Below, piece by piece: positions 18,634 through 29,875 of a stretch of 64,000 nt of DNA. Under the pieces are notes generated by a model, which had not been told where the DNA came from, made no database searches, and saw nothing but the letters and a program-made list of their open reading frames with translations. How positions within the stretch are numbered: the first letter of the stretch is position 1; each line of letters opens with the position of its first letter. Source of the DNA: Salinivibrio kushneri (GTDB taxonomy: Bacteria; Pseudomonadota; Gammaproteobacteria; Enterobacterales; Vibrionaceae). Made by a program: the position numbers and the translations under genes. The stretch covers positions 124,001 to 188,000 of the forward strand of contig NZ_CP114588.1 of NCBI RefSeq assembly GCF_027286325.1, given 5' to 3'.

Positions 18634-18765
18634 TACAGATTTGCTTTACCGCTCCCGCAAAAGGGGTCTATTCGCATAACGCTATAGGCGATACAAAACA
18701 ACCCGACATGTAGAGCCGAGCTGTCTTTATATGGCTGATAGTTAAGCGCCGCGAACCGTTATTGA

Positions 18766-19629
18766 TCACTCAATATTCTGGATCTGCTCGCGCATTTGTT
18801 CGATAAGCACTTTGAGCTCGACGCCGGAGGCGGTGATCTCGGTGCTGATCGATTTGGAGGCGAGGGTGTTGGCTTCGCGGTTGAACTCTTGCATCATAAA
18901 GTCCAAGCGTCGGCCGCAGGCGCCGCCTTTTTTGAGGATCTTGCGCGCCTCTGAAACGTGTGAGTCCAAGCGGTCAAGCTCTTCCGCAACGTCTACTTTT
19001 TGCGCCAGCATCACCATTTCTTGCTCTACGCGGGCTGGGTCGAGTTCCACTTGTGCTTCTTCTAAGCGCGTGGTTAAACGTTCACGCTGCCACTCAATCA
19101 CGGTGGGCATCTTTTCACGCACTTTGATCACTTCAGCGCTAATGGCATCGAGTCGCTGCTCAATCAGGGCTTTCATGTTCTCGCCTTCGCTGGCACGTGC
19201 GGCGATAAAGGCATCAAGTGCTTCATCAAGACCGGCCAATAAGGCGCGGTGTAGCTCGTCGGTGTCTTGCTCCGGCGCTTCCATCACCCCTGGCCAGTTC
19301 AGTACTTGAAACGGATTGATGTTGCCCTCACCCGCGGTCTCTTTCACCCATTTGGCGGCGTGAATCACTTGTTTGGCCAAGGCTTCATTAATGGTGAGCT
19401 TATCTTGGCTGGCTTGTGAGGTATCAAAGCGCAGGTTGCATTCCACTTTGCCGCGGGCTAGGCGCTTGCGAAAACGCTCGCGTACCACAGGCTCAAGGCT
19501 ACGTAGCGGCTCAGGCATGCGAATGTAGGTTTCGAGATAGCGCTGGTTGACGGAGCGGATTTCCCAAACCGCGTTGCCCCAATCGCCCTTGAGTTCTTGA
19601 CGGGCGTAGGCGGTCATACTGTGGATCAT
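18766..19629 (-). CDS. yicC: YicC-family endoribonuclease
   Basis: This 287-residue protein matches the YicC family, metal-dependent endoribonucleases reported in E. coli to affect small-RNA stability. The N-terminus [20 protein letters not shown] and [19 protein letters not shown] are characteristic, as is the C-terminal [26 protein letters not shown] block. Length matches the family. It is divergent from rph, the conserved arrangement in this class of bacteria. Confidence 0.94.
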   Translation of the reverse strand: MIHSMTAYARQELKGDWGNAVWEIRSVNQRYLETYIRMPEPLRSLEPVVRERFRKRLARGKVECNLRFDTSQASQDKLTINEALAKQVIHAAKWVKETAGEGNINPFQVLNWPGVMEAPEQDTDELHRALLAGLDEALDAFIAARASEGENMKALIEQRLDAISAEVIKVREKMPTVIEWQRERLTTRLEEAQVELDPARVEQEMVMLAQKVDVAEELDRLDSHVSEARKILKKGGACGRRLDFMMQEFNREANTLASKSISTEITASGVELKVLIEQMREQIQNIE

Positions 19630-19747
19630 GTGTACCTGCTCTTATGTGCTGAAGGTCAATGGCAAAGATTATACGCATCCATACCCTTGCCGTCAGCTCT
19701 CTTGGTCTGTGGGGTGGACAGGGATCGCAAGCGAGCGGAGAAACACG

Positions 19748-19753
19748 TATAAT
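19748..19753 (+). promoter_or_regulatory. Likely -10 element of the rph-pyrE promoter
   Basis: A perfect TATAAT lies 37 bases before the rph start. A convincing -35 at the right distance was not seen. Confidence 0.4.
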
Positions 19754-19789
19754 CGCGACCACATTCTTACAGTCAATAAGGTAACTTGC

Positions 19790-20509
19790 ATGCGCCCAAG
19801 TGGAAGAGCACTCGACCAAATTCGTCCCGTTAGCTTTACCCGCGGTTTTACGGCCCACGCAGAAGGCTCTGTGTTGGTGTGCTTTGGTGATACCAAGGTG
19901 ATCTGTAACGCCACGATTGAAGAGGGCGTGCCGCGCTTTTTAAAAGGCAAGGGCCAAGGTTGGGTAACTGCCGAGTATGGCATGTTGCCACGTGCAACCC
20001 ACACCCGTAACCGTCGTGAAGCATCAAGCGGTAAACAAGGTGGCCGTACCGTCGAAATTCAACGTTTGATTGGCCGCAGTTTGCGCGCCGCGGTCGATTT
20101 AAAAGCACTGGGTGAGCGCACCATTACGGTTGACTGTGACGTGATTCAAGCAGACGGTGGCACACGCACTGCATCCATTTCTGGCGCGAGCGTGGCCCTG
20201 GCGGACGCACTTAACGCGCTGGTACGCGACGGCAAGCTTGCAGCTAACCCAATGCGTGGCCATGTGGCCGCCGTGTCGGTGGGTATTTATCAGCAAACGC
20301 CGATTTGCGACCTTGAATACGTGGAAGACTCGGCGGCCGATACCGACATGAATGTGGTGATGCTCGAAGATGGCCGCATGATTGAGGTGCAGGGCACTGC
20401 CGAGGCCGAGCCGTTTACCCCCGATGAGCTAAACGCGATGCTCGCGTTGGCCAGTAAGGGCATCGATGACATTGTCGTCGCGCAAAAATCGGCACTCGCC
20501 GACGCATAA
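19790..20509 (+). CDS. rph: Ribonuclease PH
   Basis: This 239-residue phosphorolytic exonuclease trims the 3' end of tRNA precursors. The start ATG 19790 follows AAGG and gives [20 protein letters not shown]; the open frame further upstream is not part of the family. Characteristic blocks are [40 protein letters not shown] and the catalytic-core [15 protein letters not shown]. It appears full length, unlike the frameshifted copy in E. coli K-12. It is followed by an attenuator-type hairpin and pyrE. Confidence 0.96.
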   Translation: MRPSGRALDQIRPVSFTRGFTAHAEGSVLVCFGDTKVICNATIEEGVPRFLKGKGQGWVTAEYGMLPRATHTRNRREASSGKQGGRTVEIQRLIGRSLRAAVDLKALGERTITVDCDVIQADGGTRTASISGASVALADALNALVRDGKLAANPMRGHVAAVSVGIYQQTPICDLEYVEDSAADTDMNVVMLEDGRMIEVQGTAEAEPFTPDELNAMLALASKGIDDIVVAQKSALADA

Positions 20510-20518
20510 CAGATTAAG

Positions 20519-20546
20519 TAGCTCCCGCATCGGGGGCTATTTTTTT
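20519..20546 (+). terminator. Attenuator/terminator between rph and pyrE
   Basis: TAGCTCCC (20519-20526) pairs with GGGGGCTA (20532-20539), with one G-T pair, followed by seven Ts. It begins 10 bases after the rph stop, close enough for a ribosome finishing rph to block folding, as in the UTP-sensitive pyrE attenuator of E. coli. Confidence 0.85.
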
Positions 20547-20604
20547 ATCTATCCGACCCCGGGTGACATGTGGCGTGTTACCCAGACAACCAAGAGAGGA
20601 ACGA

Positions 20605-21246
20605 ATGAAAGCCTATCAGCGCCAGTTTATTGAGTTTGCCTTAGAGCGTGAGGTATTAAAGTTTGGCGAGTTTACCCTTAAATCAGGGCGGAAGAGTCCG
20701 TACTTTTTTAATGCCGGCTTGTTTAACACCGGGCGCGATTTGGCAAAGCTGGGTGAATTTTATGCGGCCGCGTTGATGGATGCAGGGATTGATTACGATG
20801 TGTTGTTTGGTCCGGCTTACAAAGGGATCCCGATTGCGACCACCACGGCGGTGGCACTTGCTACGCATCATGATGTGGATACGCCTTATTGTTTTAACCG
20901 CAAAGAGGCCAAAGACCATGGTGAGGGCGGCAACTTGGTCGGCAGCGCGCTGAGTGGCCGTGTGATGTTGGTGGATGATGTGATCACCGCAGGTACCGCC
21001 ATTCGTGAGTCAATGACACTGATTCAAGCGCAAGGGGCACAGCTTGCCGGTGTATTGGTGGCCATTGACCGCCAAGAGCGTGGGCAAGGAGAGTTGTCGG
21101 CGATCCAAGAAGTCGAGCGTGACTTTGGTTGTCAGGTGGTTTCCATTATTAGCTTATCGGACTTGGTCACTTATTTAGAGCAAAGCCAAGCCGATCCGGC
21201 TCAGCTAGCGGCGGTGAAAGCGTACCAGGCGAGCTACGGGATTTAA
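20605..21246 (+). CDS. pyrE: Orotate phosphoribosyltransferase
   Basis: This 213-residue enzyme joins orotate with PRPP to form OMP in pyrimidine synthesis. The start [20 protein letters not shown] follows AGAGAGGA and gives exactly the E. coli length. The PRPP-binding motif [13 protein letters not shown] is at about residues 118-130, and [18 protein letters not shown] is typical. It lies downstream of rph with the attenuator between, so low UTP is expected to raise its expression by transcription-translation coupling. Confidence 0.97.
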   Translation: MKAYQRQFIEFALEREVLKFGEFTLKSGRKSPYFFNAGLFNTGRDLAKLGEFYAAALMDAGIDYDVLFGPAYKGIPIATTTAVALATHHDVDTPYCFNRKEAKDHGEGGNLVGSALSGRVMLVDDVITAGTAIRESMTLIQAQGAQLAGVLVAIDRQERGQGELSAIQEVERDFGCQVVSIISLSDLVTYLEQSQADPAQLAAVKAYQASYGI

Positions 21247-21314
21247 GTTACGCGCGTGCAGCTGGCAGAGCCATTTAGGTGGCCTGTTGCACTACGCCAG
21301 TTGCACTGCGCTAT

Positions 21315-21905
21315 TTACTGCAGTTGATTGGTGAGCAGTTGCCAGTATTGCTCGAAATTGGCAGTCGGCAACTGCTTAAATGACGAACGCACGTAGCGAC
21401 AAAAGCCACCTTCCACTTGGCTAATCAATTGGCTGGCGAGCACTGCCTCATCCAATGGGAACCCTTTTCCTTCGCGTAAACGACGCTCGCGCAGTACTTG
21501 CTTAAGCTGCGCTTCGACGCGTTCAAACAGCTGGTTGATGCGCGCTTGTAATCTATCTTGCTCAAACATCAAGGCATGGCCTGTCATGATGCGCGTGAGC
21601 CCCGGGTTGCGCTCACCAAAGGCCAGCAGCAATTGCAAAATCAGTTTGAGGCGCACCAAGGTATCCTTTTCTTCCTCAATGATCAGGTTGATGCGGGATA
21701 ACAGGGAATCTTCGATAAACTCGATTAGCCCCTCAAACATCCGCGCTTTACTGGGGAAGTGGCGATAGAGAGCTGCCTCAGACACCCCGACTTGCTCGGC
21801 GAGTTTGGCCGTGGTGATGCGTTGGCTGCCTTGGTTGGATTCCAGCATTTGCGCGAGCGCTTGAAGGATCTCTTCGCGGCGATTACTTTTTTTTGGGGCT
21901 GCCAT
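21315..21905 (-). CDS. slmA: Nucleoid occlusion factor SlmA
   Basis: This 196-residue TetR-fold protein binds specific DNA sites and blocks FtsZ ring assembly over the chromosome. The N-terminus [16 protein letters not shown] and helix-turn-helix [32 protein letters not shown] (residues 29-60) match SlmA, and the C-terminal [20 protein letters not shown] is the conserved end. It is in the coaBC-slmA-pyrE neighbourhood seen in gamma-proteobacteria. Confidence 0.96.
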   Translation of the reverse strand: MAAPKKSNRREEILQALAQMLESNQGSQRITTAKLAEQVGVSEAALYRHFPSKARMFEGLIEFIEDSLLSRINLIIEEEKDTLVRLKLILQLLLAFGERNPGLTRIMTGHALMFEQDRLQARINQLFERVEAQLKQVLRERRLREGKGFPLDEAVLASQLISQVEGGFCRYVRSSFKQLPTANFEQYWQLLTNQLQ

Positions 21906-22023
21906 GGATGCGATTCCTTTGTCTTTTTATCTGTCACACTGGCGACCGGTAAAGGAGGCATCATGGAGAGGTGCCGCCATGTGTGGATTTTTCCCCTATC
22001 TTAGCGACGAGGTCTCTGTATTA

Positions 22024-22056
22024 AAAGCAAAAAGCGTGGCCATGGCGCACGCTTTT
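22024..22056 (-). terminator. Terminator of coaBC
   Basis: AAAAGCGTG (22030-22038) and CACGCTTTT (22048-22056) form a perfect 9-base stem. Read on the minus strand the hairpin is followed by T-rich sequence down to 22024. Confidence 0.7.
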
Positions 22057-22100
22057 GAACTTGTATTTTGGCGATAAGTAGGTTGCCCCTTTCACGCACC

Positions 22101-23351
22101 TCAGTGCTCATCCTGGATGGTTTGCTGTAAATAGCGGGCATGTATGTGCGCCATCACCTCGTGAGCTAATGTACGCTTTTCCGTGACCGGTAGGGCTTTG
22201 TCTCCCCCAGGCCAAAACAGGTGCAAGGCATTGCGATCGCTGTTAAAGCCTTGATCGGATTGGGATACATCGTTAGCACAAATCATATCAAGCGTTTTGC
22301 GCGTCAGCTTGTCACGCGCGTAGGCCGCTACATCTTGGGTTTCGGCGGCAAAGCCGACCGTAAATGGACGATGTGTTGTTAAGCCCGCTACCGAAGCAAT
22401 AATGTCGGGATTTTTCACCATGGTGACCGTCATTGTGTCTTGATTGGCCTGCTTTTTCATTTTCTGCTCGGCCATGGTCTGTGGACGGTAGTCCGCGACC
22501 GCGGCACAGCCGATAAAAATGTCGTGATCGGTGATGCTCGCATGCACCGCATCATGCATTTGTTGGGCACTGGTGACATCAATACGCGTGACACCTGTCG
22601 GCACTGCCAAAGCCACCGGGCCGGAGACTAAGGTGACATCGGCCCCTAAACGGGCTGCCGCCTCGGCGAGGGCATAGCCCATTTTCCCTGAACTGTGGTT
22701 AGACAGATATCGGACTGGGTCTAGCGCTTCGCGGGTAGGGCCGGCGGTAATCATCACGCGCTTGCCTGAGAGCGGCTTGGGACCGGCCCAACGTTCGCAT
22801 TCACCCACTAAGGCCAAAGGCTCGAGCATGCGCCCGGGGCCCACATCACCGCAGGCTTGCGCGCCACTGTCTGGGCCCCATATCAGGCAGCCGCGTGCAC
22901 GTAGCCCACTTAAGTTCGCTTGGGTGGCGTGGGCGCGATACATTTGCTGGTTCATCGCCGGCGCAATCGCCAGGGGGGCATCGGTGGCCAAGCACACGGT
23001 GGTGAGCAAATCATTGCCCATGCCAGCGTGGATCCGGGCAATTAAATCGGCGGTTGCGGGGGCAATCAGCACCAAGTCGGCCCATTTAGCCAGTTCAATA
23101 TGCCCCATAGAGGCCTCAGCCGCGGGGTCGAGTAAGCTATCCGATACCGGATGACCGGAAACGGCTTGCAGGGTCAGTGGGGTAATAAACTCTTTTGCAG
23201 CATGAGTCATCACCACCTTGACGGTAGCGCCACGCTCGATGAGGCGGCGGGTAAGGTCGGCACACTTATACGCGGCAATCCCGCCGCCCATGCCAAGCAG
23301 AATACGTTTACCGGCCAGCGTCTGGGCTGGCTGCTGTGAACTATTGGCCAT
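22101..23351 (-). CDS. coaBC: Bifunctional phosphopantothenoylcysteine decarboxylase/synthetase
   Basis: This 416-residue protein performs two steps of coenzyme A synthesis: ligation of cysteine to phosphopantothenate (CoaB, C-terminal half) and decarboxylation (CoaC, N-terminal flavoprotein half). CoaC is shown by [42 protein letters not shown] and the PAMNQQM motif; CoaB by [30 protein letters not shown] and KNPDIIASV. The start ATG 23351 ([10 protein letters not shown]) was chosen; 50 more upstream codons have no family match. It is divergent from radC. Confidence 0.95.
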   Translation of the reverse strand: MANSSQQPAQTLAGKRILLGMGGGIAAYKCADLTRRLIERGATVKVVMTHAAKEFITPLTLQAVSGHPVSDSLLDPAAEASMGHIELAKWADLVLIAPATADLIARIHAGMGNDLLTTVCLATDAPLAIAPAMNQQMYRAHATQANLSGLRARGCLIWGPDSGAQACGDVGPGRMLEPLALVGECERWAGPKPLSGKRVMITAGPTREALDPVRYLSNHSSGKMGYALAEAAARLGADVTLVSGPVALAVPTGVTRIDVTSAQQMHDAVHASITDHDIFIGCAAVADYRPQTMAEQKMKKQANQDTMTVTMVKNPDIIASVAGLTTHRPFTVGFAAETQDVAAYARDKLTRKTLDMICANDVSQSDQGFNSDRNALHLFWPGGDKALPVTEKRTLAHEVMAHIHARYLQQTIQDEH

Positions 23352-23596
23352 AATGCTCTGTGTGTTGGAACATGAATGATAAAACCATACCATAATCCTT
23401 AGCGCAAAAAGCTTGTTTGAGCGCATGAATCCGCATGGGGTGTGATGTGCGTTGGGTGTGATATGGCTAGCGCACGGCTGAAAGCGTTGATGGTGGCTCA
23501 TGATAAAATCGCGAACGCGCCGCAGTTACACGGAAAAGTCATTGCGGCATGAAAGGCGCTTACTTTAACTGGCGGCAACGTTGAAGAGGAATCACC

Positions 23597-24280
23597 ATGA
23601 GCCTAAAAACCTTGCCGCAAGATTGTCGCCCCAGGGAACGCTTGTTAGCACGGGGAGCGGAAAGCCTCTCGGATGCCGAGCTGTTGGCGATTTTTTTACG
23701 CACGGGCGTCACAGGGATGAGTGCGGTAGCGCTGGCTGACCATCTGTTGCAGGATTTTGGTTCGCTCCGGGCGCTGATGGGCGCGGACCAAGGGGCGTTT
23801 TGTCAGCGAAAAGGACTGGGTAGCGCCAAATACGCCCAGTTGCAGGCGGTATTGGAGTTGAGTCGACGTTATTTAAAAGAAACCTTGAGCAAAACCGACG
23901 CACTCACCAGCCCAGACCATACTCGCCGTTACCTTTCGACCTTGCTGCGTGACCGACCTCGCGAGGCATTTTACGTTTTATTTCTCGACAATCAGCATCG
24001 CGTGATCGCCGATGAACAGCTTTTTGAAGGCACACACAATGCGGCGAGCGTCTATCCACGAGAAATTGTCCGTCGCGCGCTCGAGTTGCATGCGGCAGCA
24101 CTGATTTTGGCCCATAACCACCCATCCGGCGTGGCAGAGCCGAGCCAGGCAGACCGACATATTACCGATAGAATTGCCAATGCCTTGTCATTAGTGGATG
24201 TTCGCGTGCTTGATCACCTAGTGATTGGGGACGGAGATGTGGTATCGTTCGCCGAACGAGGTTGGTTGTTATCCCCTTAA
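23597..24280 (+). CDS. radC: RadC-family JAB-domain protein
   Basis: This 227-residue protein has an N-terminal UPF0758 helix-hairpin part ([26 protein letters not shown]) and a C-terminal JAMM metal-binding domain, with His173, His175 and Asp186 in [20 protein letters not shown]. Its enzymatic role is not established despite the name; early claims of a DNA-repair function were not upheld as I recall. The start follows GAAGAGGA. It lies upstream of rpmBG, the usual place. Confidence 0.95.
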   Translation: MSLKTLPQDCRPRERLLARGAESLSDAELLAIFLRTGVTGMSAVALADHLLQDFGSLRALMGADQGAFCQRKGLGSAKYAQLQAVLELSRRYLKETLSKTDALTSPDHTRRYLSTLLRDRPREAFYVLFLDNQHRVIADEQLFEGTHNAASVYPREIVRRALELHAAALILAHNHPSGVAEPSQADRHITDRIANALSLVDVRVLDHLVIGDGDVVSFAERGWLLSP

Positions 24281-24337
24281 GGATCGCCATTGGCGAAAAA
24301 AACGATCAAAAAGCGCATAAAAGGATCTGCTCGGGAC

Positions 24338-24366
24338 TTGAGCAATGTGAATTCAGTTAGTATAAT
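24338..24366 (+). promoter_or_regulatory. Promoter of rpmB-rpmG
   Basis: TTGAGC (24338-24343) and a perfect TATAAT (24361-24366) are separated by exactly 17 bases, about 100 bases before rpmB. Confidence 0.75.
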
Positions 24367-24465
24367 GCGCCACCTTTGATAGCCTTGACCTTCGACCTGA
24401 CCTTAACGATGCAGGACTGGCGGACAAGGTTGATATCGAGCCGAAACGATTTTGGAGAGACTTTC

Positions 24466-24702
24466 ATGTCACGAGTATGCCAAGTAACTGGCAAGCGTCC
24501 TGTAGTTGGTAACAACCGCTCTCACGCTAATAACGCCACCAAGCGTCGTTTTCTGCCGAACCTGCAAACTCATCGTTTCTGGGTAGAAAGCGAAAAACGC
24601 TTCGTTAAACTGCGTCTATCTACTAAAGGTATGCGCATCATCGACAAAAAAGGCATTGATTCTGTACTTACAGAAATGCGTGCCCGCGGTGAGAACGTAT
24701 AA
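24466..24702 (+). CDS. rpmB: Ribosomal protein L28
   Basis: This 78-residue large-subunit ribosomal protein begins [20 protein letters not shown], the L28 signature, followed by [19 protein letters not shown]. The ATG at 24466 follows GGAGAGA; the frame open upstream of it is leader. It forms an operon with rpmG 13 bases later, driven by the strong promoter at 24338-24366. Confidence 0.98.
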   Translation: MSRVCQVTGKRPVVGNNRSHANNATKRRFLPNLQTHRFWVESEKRFVKLRLSTKGMRIIDKKGIDSVLTEMRARGENV

Positions 24703-24715
24703 GAGGAATTAGAGA

Positions 24716-24886
24716 ATGGCTAAAAACGGCGTTCGTGAGAAGATTCGTCTAGTATCCTCTGCAGGTACTGGTCACTTCTACACCACAGACAAGAACAAAC
24801 GTAACATGCCTAGCAAATTCGAGATCAAAAAATTTGATCCTGTAGTTCGCAAGCACGTTATGTATAAAGAAGCCAAAATCAAGTAA
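24716..24886 (+). CDS. rpmG: Ribosomal protein L33
   Basis: This 56-residue ribosomal protein reads [20 protein letters not shown] and continues [20 protein letters not shown], ending VMYKEAKIK. It follows rpmB with ribosome-binding site AGAGGAAT. It lacks the cysteine pairs of zinc-binding L33 forms (a C- type). A terminator follows at 24909. Confidence 0.98.
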   Translation: MAKNGVREKIRLVSSAGTGHFYTTDKNKRNMPSKFEIKKFDPVVRKHVMYKEAKIK

Positions 24887-24908
24887 TTTGATTGACGCTT
24901 TGAGAAAG

Positions 24909-24932
24909 ACCCAGCTTAGGCTGGGTTTTTTT
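24909..24932 (+). terminator. Terminator of rpmBG
   Basis: ACCCAGC (24909-24915) pairs with GCTGGGT (24920-24926) around TTAG, followed by seven Ts. Confidence 0.92.
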
Positions 24933-25002
24933 ATAACTAAAATCTGGCCGCATTTGTGGTTATACTGCGGAGGACAAGCGTAACGTCCTCAGGTGAACAG
25001 AC

Positions 25003-25482
25003 ATGAAGCTAAAGCGGCAGACATGGAATAACATCCTGATTCTCTCAGTGGTGGTTTTTTTTGGCTTAATGCTGCTGCCAGATTATTTGCGTCATCAACG
25101 CCAAGCACGGGCAACACCTGAGGGGGTGATTGCGCTGGTTGAGTCGCGCAGTGACGTGCTGTCGTTGCGGTTTTCCCATTTAACACTGACGCGTACGTTA
25201 GAGGGCTGGCAATCGGATAAACCCTTGGTGATTAGCCCGACAGAGCTTGCTCAGCGCTGGCTAGGGCTGACTGGGACGCAAGTCGATGACACCACCATGC
25301 AGTCATTGCGACCCCAATTAACGTCTCCCCGTACGTTGGAGCTCACCCGTCGCCCCGACCAAGAGCCCATCCGCATTACCTATTATCAACAACCCCAATT
25401 TTGGTTGATGCAAAACGAGCACGGCCAATGGCTAGCGGTATCGGTAGATAGTCGGTATCTTTTTCCGCTATCAAAGTCGTAA
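25003..25482 (+). CDS. Membrane-anchored protein of unknown function upstream of mutM
   Basis: This 159-residue protein has one N-terminal hydrophobic helix (NNILILSVVVFFGLMLLPDYL, residues 9-29) and a soluble, probably periplasmic, remainder without cysteines. I recognise no domain. The second half has short beta-rich patterns (LTLTRTLEGWQSDKPLVIS, PIRITYYQQPQFWLMQNEHG). The start follows CAGGTG. It lies 18 bases before mutM in the same direction, so they are probably co-transcribed, and a similar protein of this size next to mutM may be a lineage-specific neighbour. Confidence 0.75.
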   Translation: MKLKRQTWNNILILSVVVFFGLMLLPDYLRHQRQARATPEGVIALVESRSDVLSLRFSHLTLTRTLEGWQSDKPLVISPTELAQRWLGLTGTQVDDTTMQSLRPQLTSPRTLELTRRPDQEPIRITYYQQPQFWLMQNEHGQWLAVSVDSRYLFPLSKS

Positions 25483-25500
25483 ATATTAAGAGCTGTCTTT

Positions 25501-26943
<1,443 letters not shown>

Positions 26944-26966
26944 TCAGTGCGCAAACAGGAAAAACC

Positions 26967-27683
26967 GTGAGTATAGAAGTAGAGCAACGTGACAACGAGT
27001 GTATTTGGTACGACCCTGCCTTGGTGGAGGGCGACCCTCGTCAGTATTTTGATATTCATTTTTGGCACCAACAAGCGGCCGTCACCGGCTCAGCGAAAGG
27101 GCGCGGTACCACGTTTTTTATTCGAGGGCCGAAAATGGAGATGGCGTTACGTCATTACTACCGCGGTGGCGTGTTTGGTAAATTCGTGAAAGATCAGTAT
27201 TGGTTTCAAGGGTGGGAAGCGACTCGTTGTGGCGCTGAGTTCAACTTACTGGCCTATCTTCGCGAGAAAAAAATGCCGGTACCTCGTCCTGTTGCCGCGC
27301 GTGCAGTAAAAAATGGCCGTACCTATCGTGCCGATATCTTGGTGGAGAAAATCCCAGGTGCGCGCGATCTGGTTGCGGTCTTGAGTGAAAATAGCTTACT
27401 TGCCCATGATTACCGTGCCATTGGTCGGTTAGTTCGCCGCCTACACGACGCCGGTGTGTGTCATACCGATCTGAATATCCACAATATTCTCCGTGATAGA
27501 AAAGGAAAGTTGTGGCTGATTGACTTCGATAAGTGCCAGCAGCGCGATGGCGAGCAGTGGAAAGAGGATAACCTTGCCCGCCTTCATCGCTCGTTTAAAA
27601 AAGAAAAAGAGAAGCGTCAGATCCGTTGGCAACCCGAAGACTGGGCTGCCGTATTAAAAGGCTACAATCATATCCGTAAGTAA
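26967..27683 (+). CDS. kdkA: 3-deoxy-D-manno-octulosonic acid (Kdo) kinase
   Basis: This 238-residue kinase phosphorylates the single Kdo of lipid A precursors in Vibrio- and Haemophilus-type lipopolysaccharide. Diagnostic stretches are GSAKGRGTTFFIRG, MALRHYYRGGVFGKF and the catalytic HTDLNIHNIL with WLIDFDKC. A GTG start at 26967 (preceded by AGGAAAA) fits homologue lengths; an ATG at 26931 would add 12 residues and cannot be excluded. It converges on waaA with a four-base gap, and waaA supplies its substrate. Confidence 0.92.
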   Translation: MSIEVEQRDNECIWYDPALVEGDPRQYFDIHFWHQQAAVTGSAKGRGTTFFIRGPKMEMALRHYYRGGVFGKFVKDQYWFQGWEATRCGAEFNLLAYLREKKMPVPRPVAARAVKNGRTYRADILVEKIPGARDLVAVLSENSLLAHDYRAIGRLVRRLHDAGVCHTDLNIHNILRDRKGKLWLIDFDKCQQRDGEQWKEDNLARLHRSFKKEKEKRQIRWQPEDWAAVLKGYNHIRK

Positions 27684-27687
27684 GACG

Positions 27688-28947
27688 CTAGCGCGGGCGA
27701 TTAAGCCAGGGGGCGAGTGCCTGCAAGGTGCGCTCGACCGCGCCACGATTTTGTTCAACCACAGAGAGCCCAGCGTTACCCGCTTGTGCGGCAAGGGCGG
27801 GGGCACTAAAAAAGGCCCCTATTTTGGCGGCGAGGTCTTGGTTGTCGTTACACACCTGCAGGGCGCCTGCCTCAATCAGCGCGTCGCCAATCACTTGGAA
27901 GTTATAATAGCTTGGGCCAGTTAAAAGGGGCTTGCCTAACGCTGCGGGCTCAAGCAGGTTATGTCCTCCCACTTTTGTGCCTAAAAAGCTGCCCGCCATC
28001 ACCACCACATCCGCGGCTGCTAAGTAGGTCATCATCTCTCCCATGGTGTCACCAAGGTAGACTTGGGTGCTGATCGCCAGCGGCTCACCCTCGGTGCGTC
28101 GTTGTACGCTGAGCCCTTGGGTGGCCACTTGCTGGGCGACATCATCAAAACGTTCTGGGTGACGAGGGACCAATATCAGCAAGGCGTCTGGGTAGTCGCG
28201 CAGTAATACACTGTGAGCGGCGAGCAAGGTGGCGTCTTCTCCCGCGTGAGTACTGGCACCTATCCAACAAGGACGCTCTCCACGTGTTTCACGAAGTGCG
28301 GCACCCAACGCCGGATCCACGGCTTTAATATCAAATTTCACCGAGCCAGCCACCGCGAGCTTGTCGTCAGCAACACCGAGGCTTGCAAAACGCGCCTGAT
28401 CGTTTTGATGCTGACAAACGATTAAGTCGATATGTTTGCTCATGGCTTGAAAGAGCGGTGCGATTTTTTGGTAGCGTTGACAAGCTTTTTGAGAAAGCCG
28501 GGCGTTGATGACCGTGATGGGGATGCCCGTTCGACCCACATGATGCAAGGTATTTGGCCAAAGCTCGGTTTCCATAATCACGCATAAACGGGGAGAGACC
28601 GCACGGAGAAAACGTTTTACCGCAAAAGGGAAATCAACCGGCATATAGCGGTGTATGACACCATCGATACGCCTGGCTTGCTCAGCTCCTGTGGCGGTGG
28701 TAGTGGTAACAAGAATCGCGACATCTGGATAGGCTTGTTGCAGCGCGCTGATCACCGGCTTTGCGGCGAGGACTTCTCCCACCGATACTGCGTGCAGCCA
28801 AATAGGCTGACCGTCTACGTTGGGCGTGCCACCAAAGTGTTCACGCCACCGCTCGCCAACAACAGGCTTACCAGGCCGTTTGCGATAAAGCCCAAAAAGC
28901 AGAAAAGGGGCGGCAAGCGTGAGTAACAGTGTATATATCCAGCGCAC
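27688..28947 (-). CDS. waaA: Kdo transferase WaaA (KdtA)
   Basis: This 419-residue inner-membrane-anchored glycosyltransferase adds Kdo to lipid IVA. It begins with a membrane helix (IYTLLLTLAAPFLLFGLY) and has the conserved GQPIWLHAVSVGEV, METELWPN, WIGASTHAGEDATLL and GTKVGGHNLLEPAALGKPLL. Because a Kdo kinase gene adjoins, the enzyme is probably of the type that leaves one Kdo, which is then phosphorylated; that is inference from the family pattern. It is divergent from the glycosyltransferase gene at 29024. Confidence 0.95.
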   Translation of the reverse strand: MRWIYTLLLTLAAPFLLFGLYRKRPGKPVVGERWREHFGGTPNVDGQPIWLHAVSVGEVLAAKPVISALQQAYPDVAILVTTTTATGAEQARRIDGVIHRYMPVDFPFAVKRFLRAVSPRLCVIMETELWPNTLHHVGRTGIPITVINARLSQKACQRYQKIAPLFQAMSKHIDLIVCQHQNDQARFASLGVADDKLAVAGSVKFDIKAVDPALGAALRETRGERPCWIGASTHAGEDATLLAAHSVLLRDYPDALLILVPRHPERFDDVAQQVATQGLSVQRRTEGEPLAISTQVYLGDTMGEMMTYLAAADVVVMAGSFLGTKVGGHNLLEPAALGKPLLTGPSYYNFQVIGDALIEAGALQVCNDNQDLAAKIGAFFSAPALAAQAGNAGLSVVEQNRGAVERTLQALAPWLNRPR

Positions 28948-29023
28948 AAGTTGGCTCTCGAACTGACCACAAATAAGAGTGTTATGATACAGTTGTCACA
29001 GCATTTATTGAACAGCGCTCTTT

Positions 29024-29875
29024 ATGAAAAGTAAATCTGCCACCTTGATTATTTCCTTTTACAATAACAAAAACGCTTTAGAGTTGATTTTTCAGTCGCT
29101 GACTGAGCAGTGGAATCATGATTTTAATGTTGTGGTCGCTGATGATGGGTCGAAAGAAGAGGTGAAAAATTGGCTATCTGTAAAAGTAGAACAACTGCCA
29201 TTTTCTGTTACACATGTTTGGCATGAGGATAAGGGGTTTAGGAAAAACAGAATTCTTAATAAGGCGATACTCGCCTCAAAAAGTGACTATTTGATTTTTA
29301 TTGATGGTGATTGTGTTCCTCAGCATGGGTTTGTCAGAGATCATCTGCAAGCAGCTGAACGGGGGACCGTGGTGTGTGGACGTAGAGTCGAGCTGTCTAA
29401 GAAGTACACGGATTTACTGGTGAAAACTAATAAAAAGTCGACATTTAGTCATAAGTATATGCTATCCATGCTAGTTGACTATCTAGTTAATCGAAGGGAG
29501 AAAAACACGACAGAGTACACGGGCAAACACCTTAAAAATGGCCTGTGTTTGCCTTGGTTACAACGTTTAATGAGTATTTCCTCGAAGCCAAGATCAATTA
29601 TAGGGTGTAATTTTTCTATACATAAGAAAGACCTAGAAAGGATAAACGGTTTTGATATGAACTATGAGGCGCCAGCAGTGGGTGAAGATACTGATATAGA
29701 ATTCAGACTGAAAGGTGTGGGCGTACGAACCAAGGCTATCAAGTTTGGCGCAGCGTTGTTACACATGTATCACCACGAATTACCGAGGTCTTCAACTAAC
29801 AAAGATATCTATCATAAAACCGTTCAAGAAGAAGCGTTTTGGGCTTCCAATGGCCTCGACAAGCTGAAAAGCTAA
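29024..29875 (+). CDS. Family 2 glycosyltransferase
   Basis: This 283-residue protein has a GT-A fold: LIISFYNNKNALELIFQSL, the nucleotide-sugar site VVVADDGSKEEV and the metal-binding FIDGDCVPQHGF. A second acidic motif, VGEDTDIEFRLKGVG (residues about 228-242), resembles galactosyltransferase-type C-terminal halves. It probably adds a sugar to the lipopolysaccharide core or a surface glycan; donor and acceptor are unknown. Its base composition is visibly more AT-rich than its neighbours, suggesting acquisition. Its stop overlaps the convergent gene by four bases. Confidence 0.85.
   Translation: MKSKSATLIISFYNNKNALELIFQSLTEQWNHDFNVVVADDGSKEEVKNWLSVKVEQLPFSVTHVWHEDKGFRKNRILNKAILASKSDYLIFIDGDCVPQHGFVRDHLQAAERGTVVCGRRVELSKKYTDLLVKTNKKSTFSHKYMLSMLVDYLVNRREKNTTEYTGKHLKNGLCLPWLQRLMSISSKPRSIIGCNFSIHKKDLERINGFDMNYEAPAVGEDTDIEFRLKGVGVRTKAIKFGAALLHMYHHELPRSSTNKDIYHKTVQEEAFWASNGLDKLKS

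Noticed and set aside
23352..23501. N-terminal extension of CoaBC
   Set aside because: Homologues start near MANSSQQ; the extension would occupy the divergent promoter region with radC.
24990..25002. Idea of a riboswitch or leader regulator before the unknown gene and mutM
   Set aside because: The leader is short and no conserved structure could be drawn.
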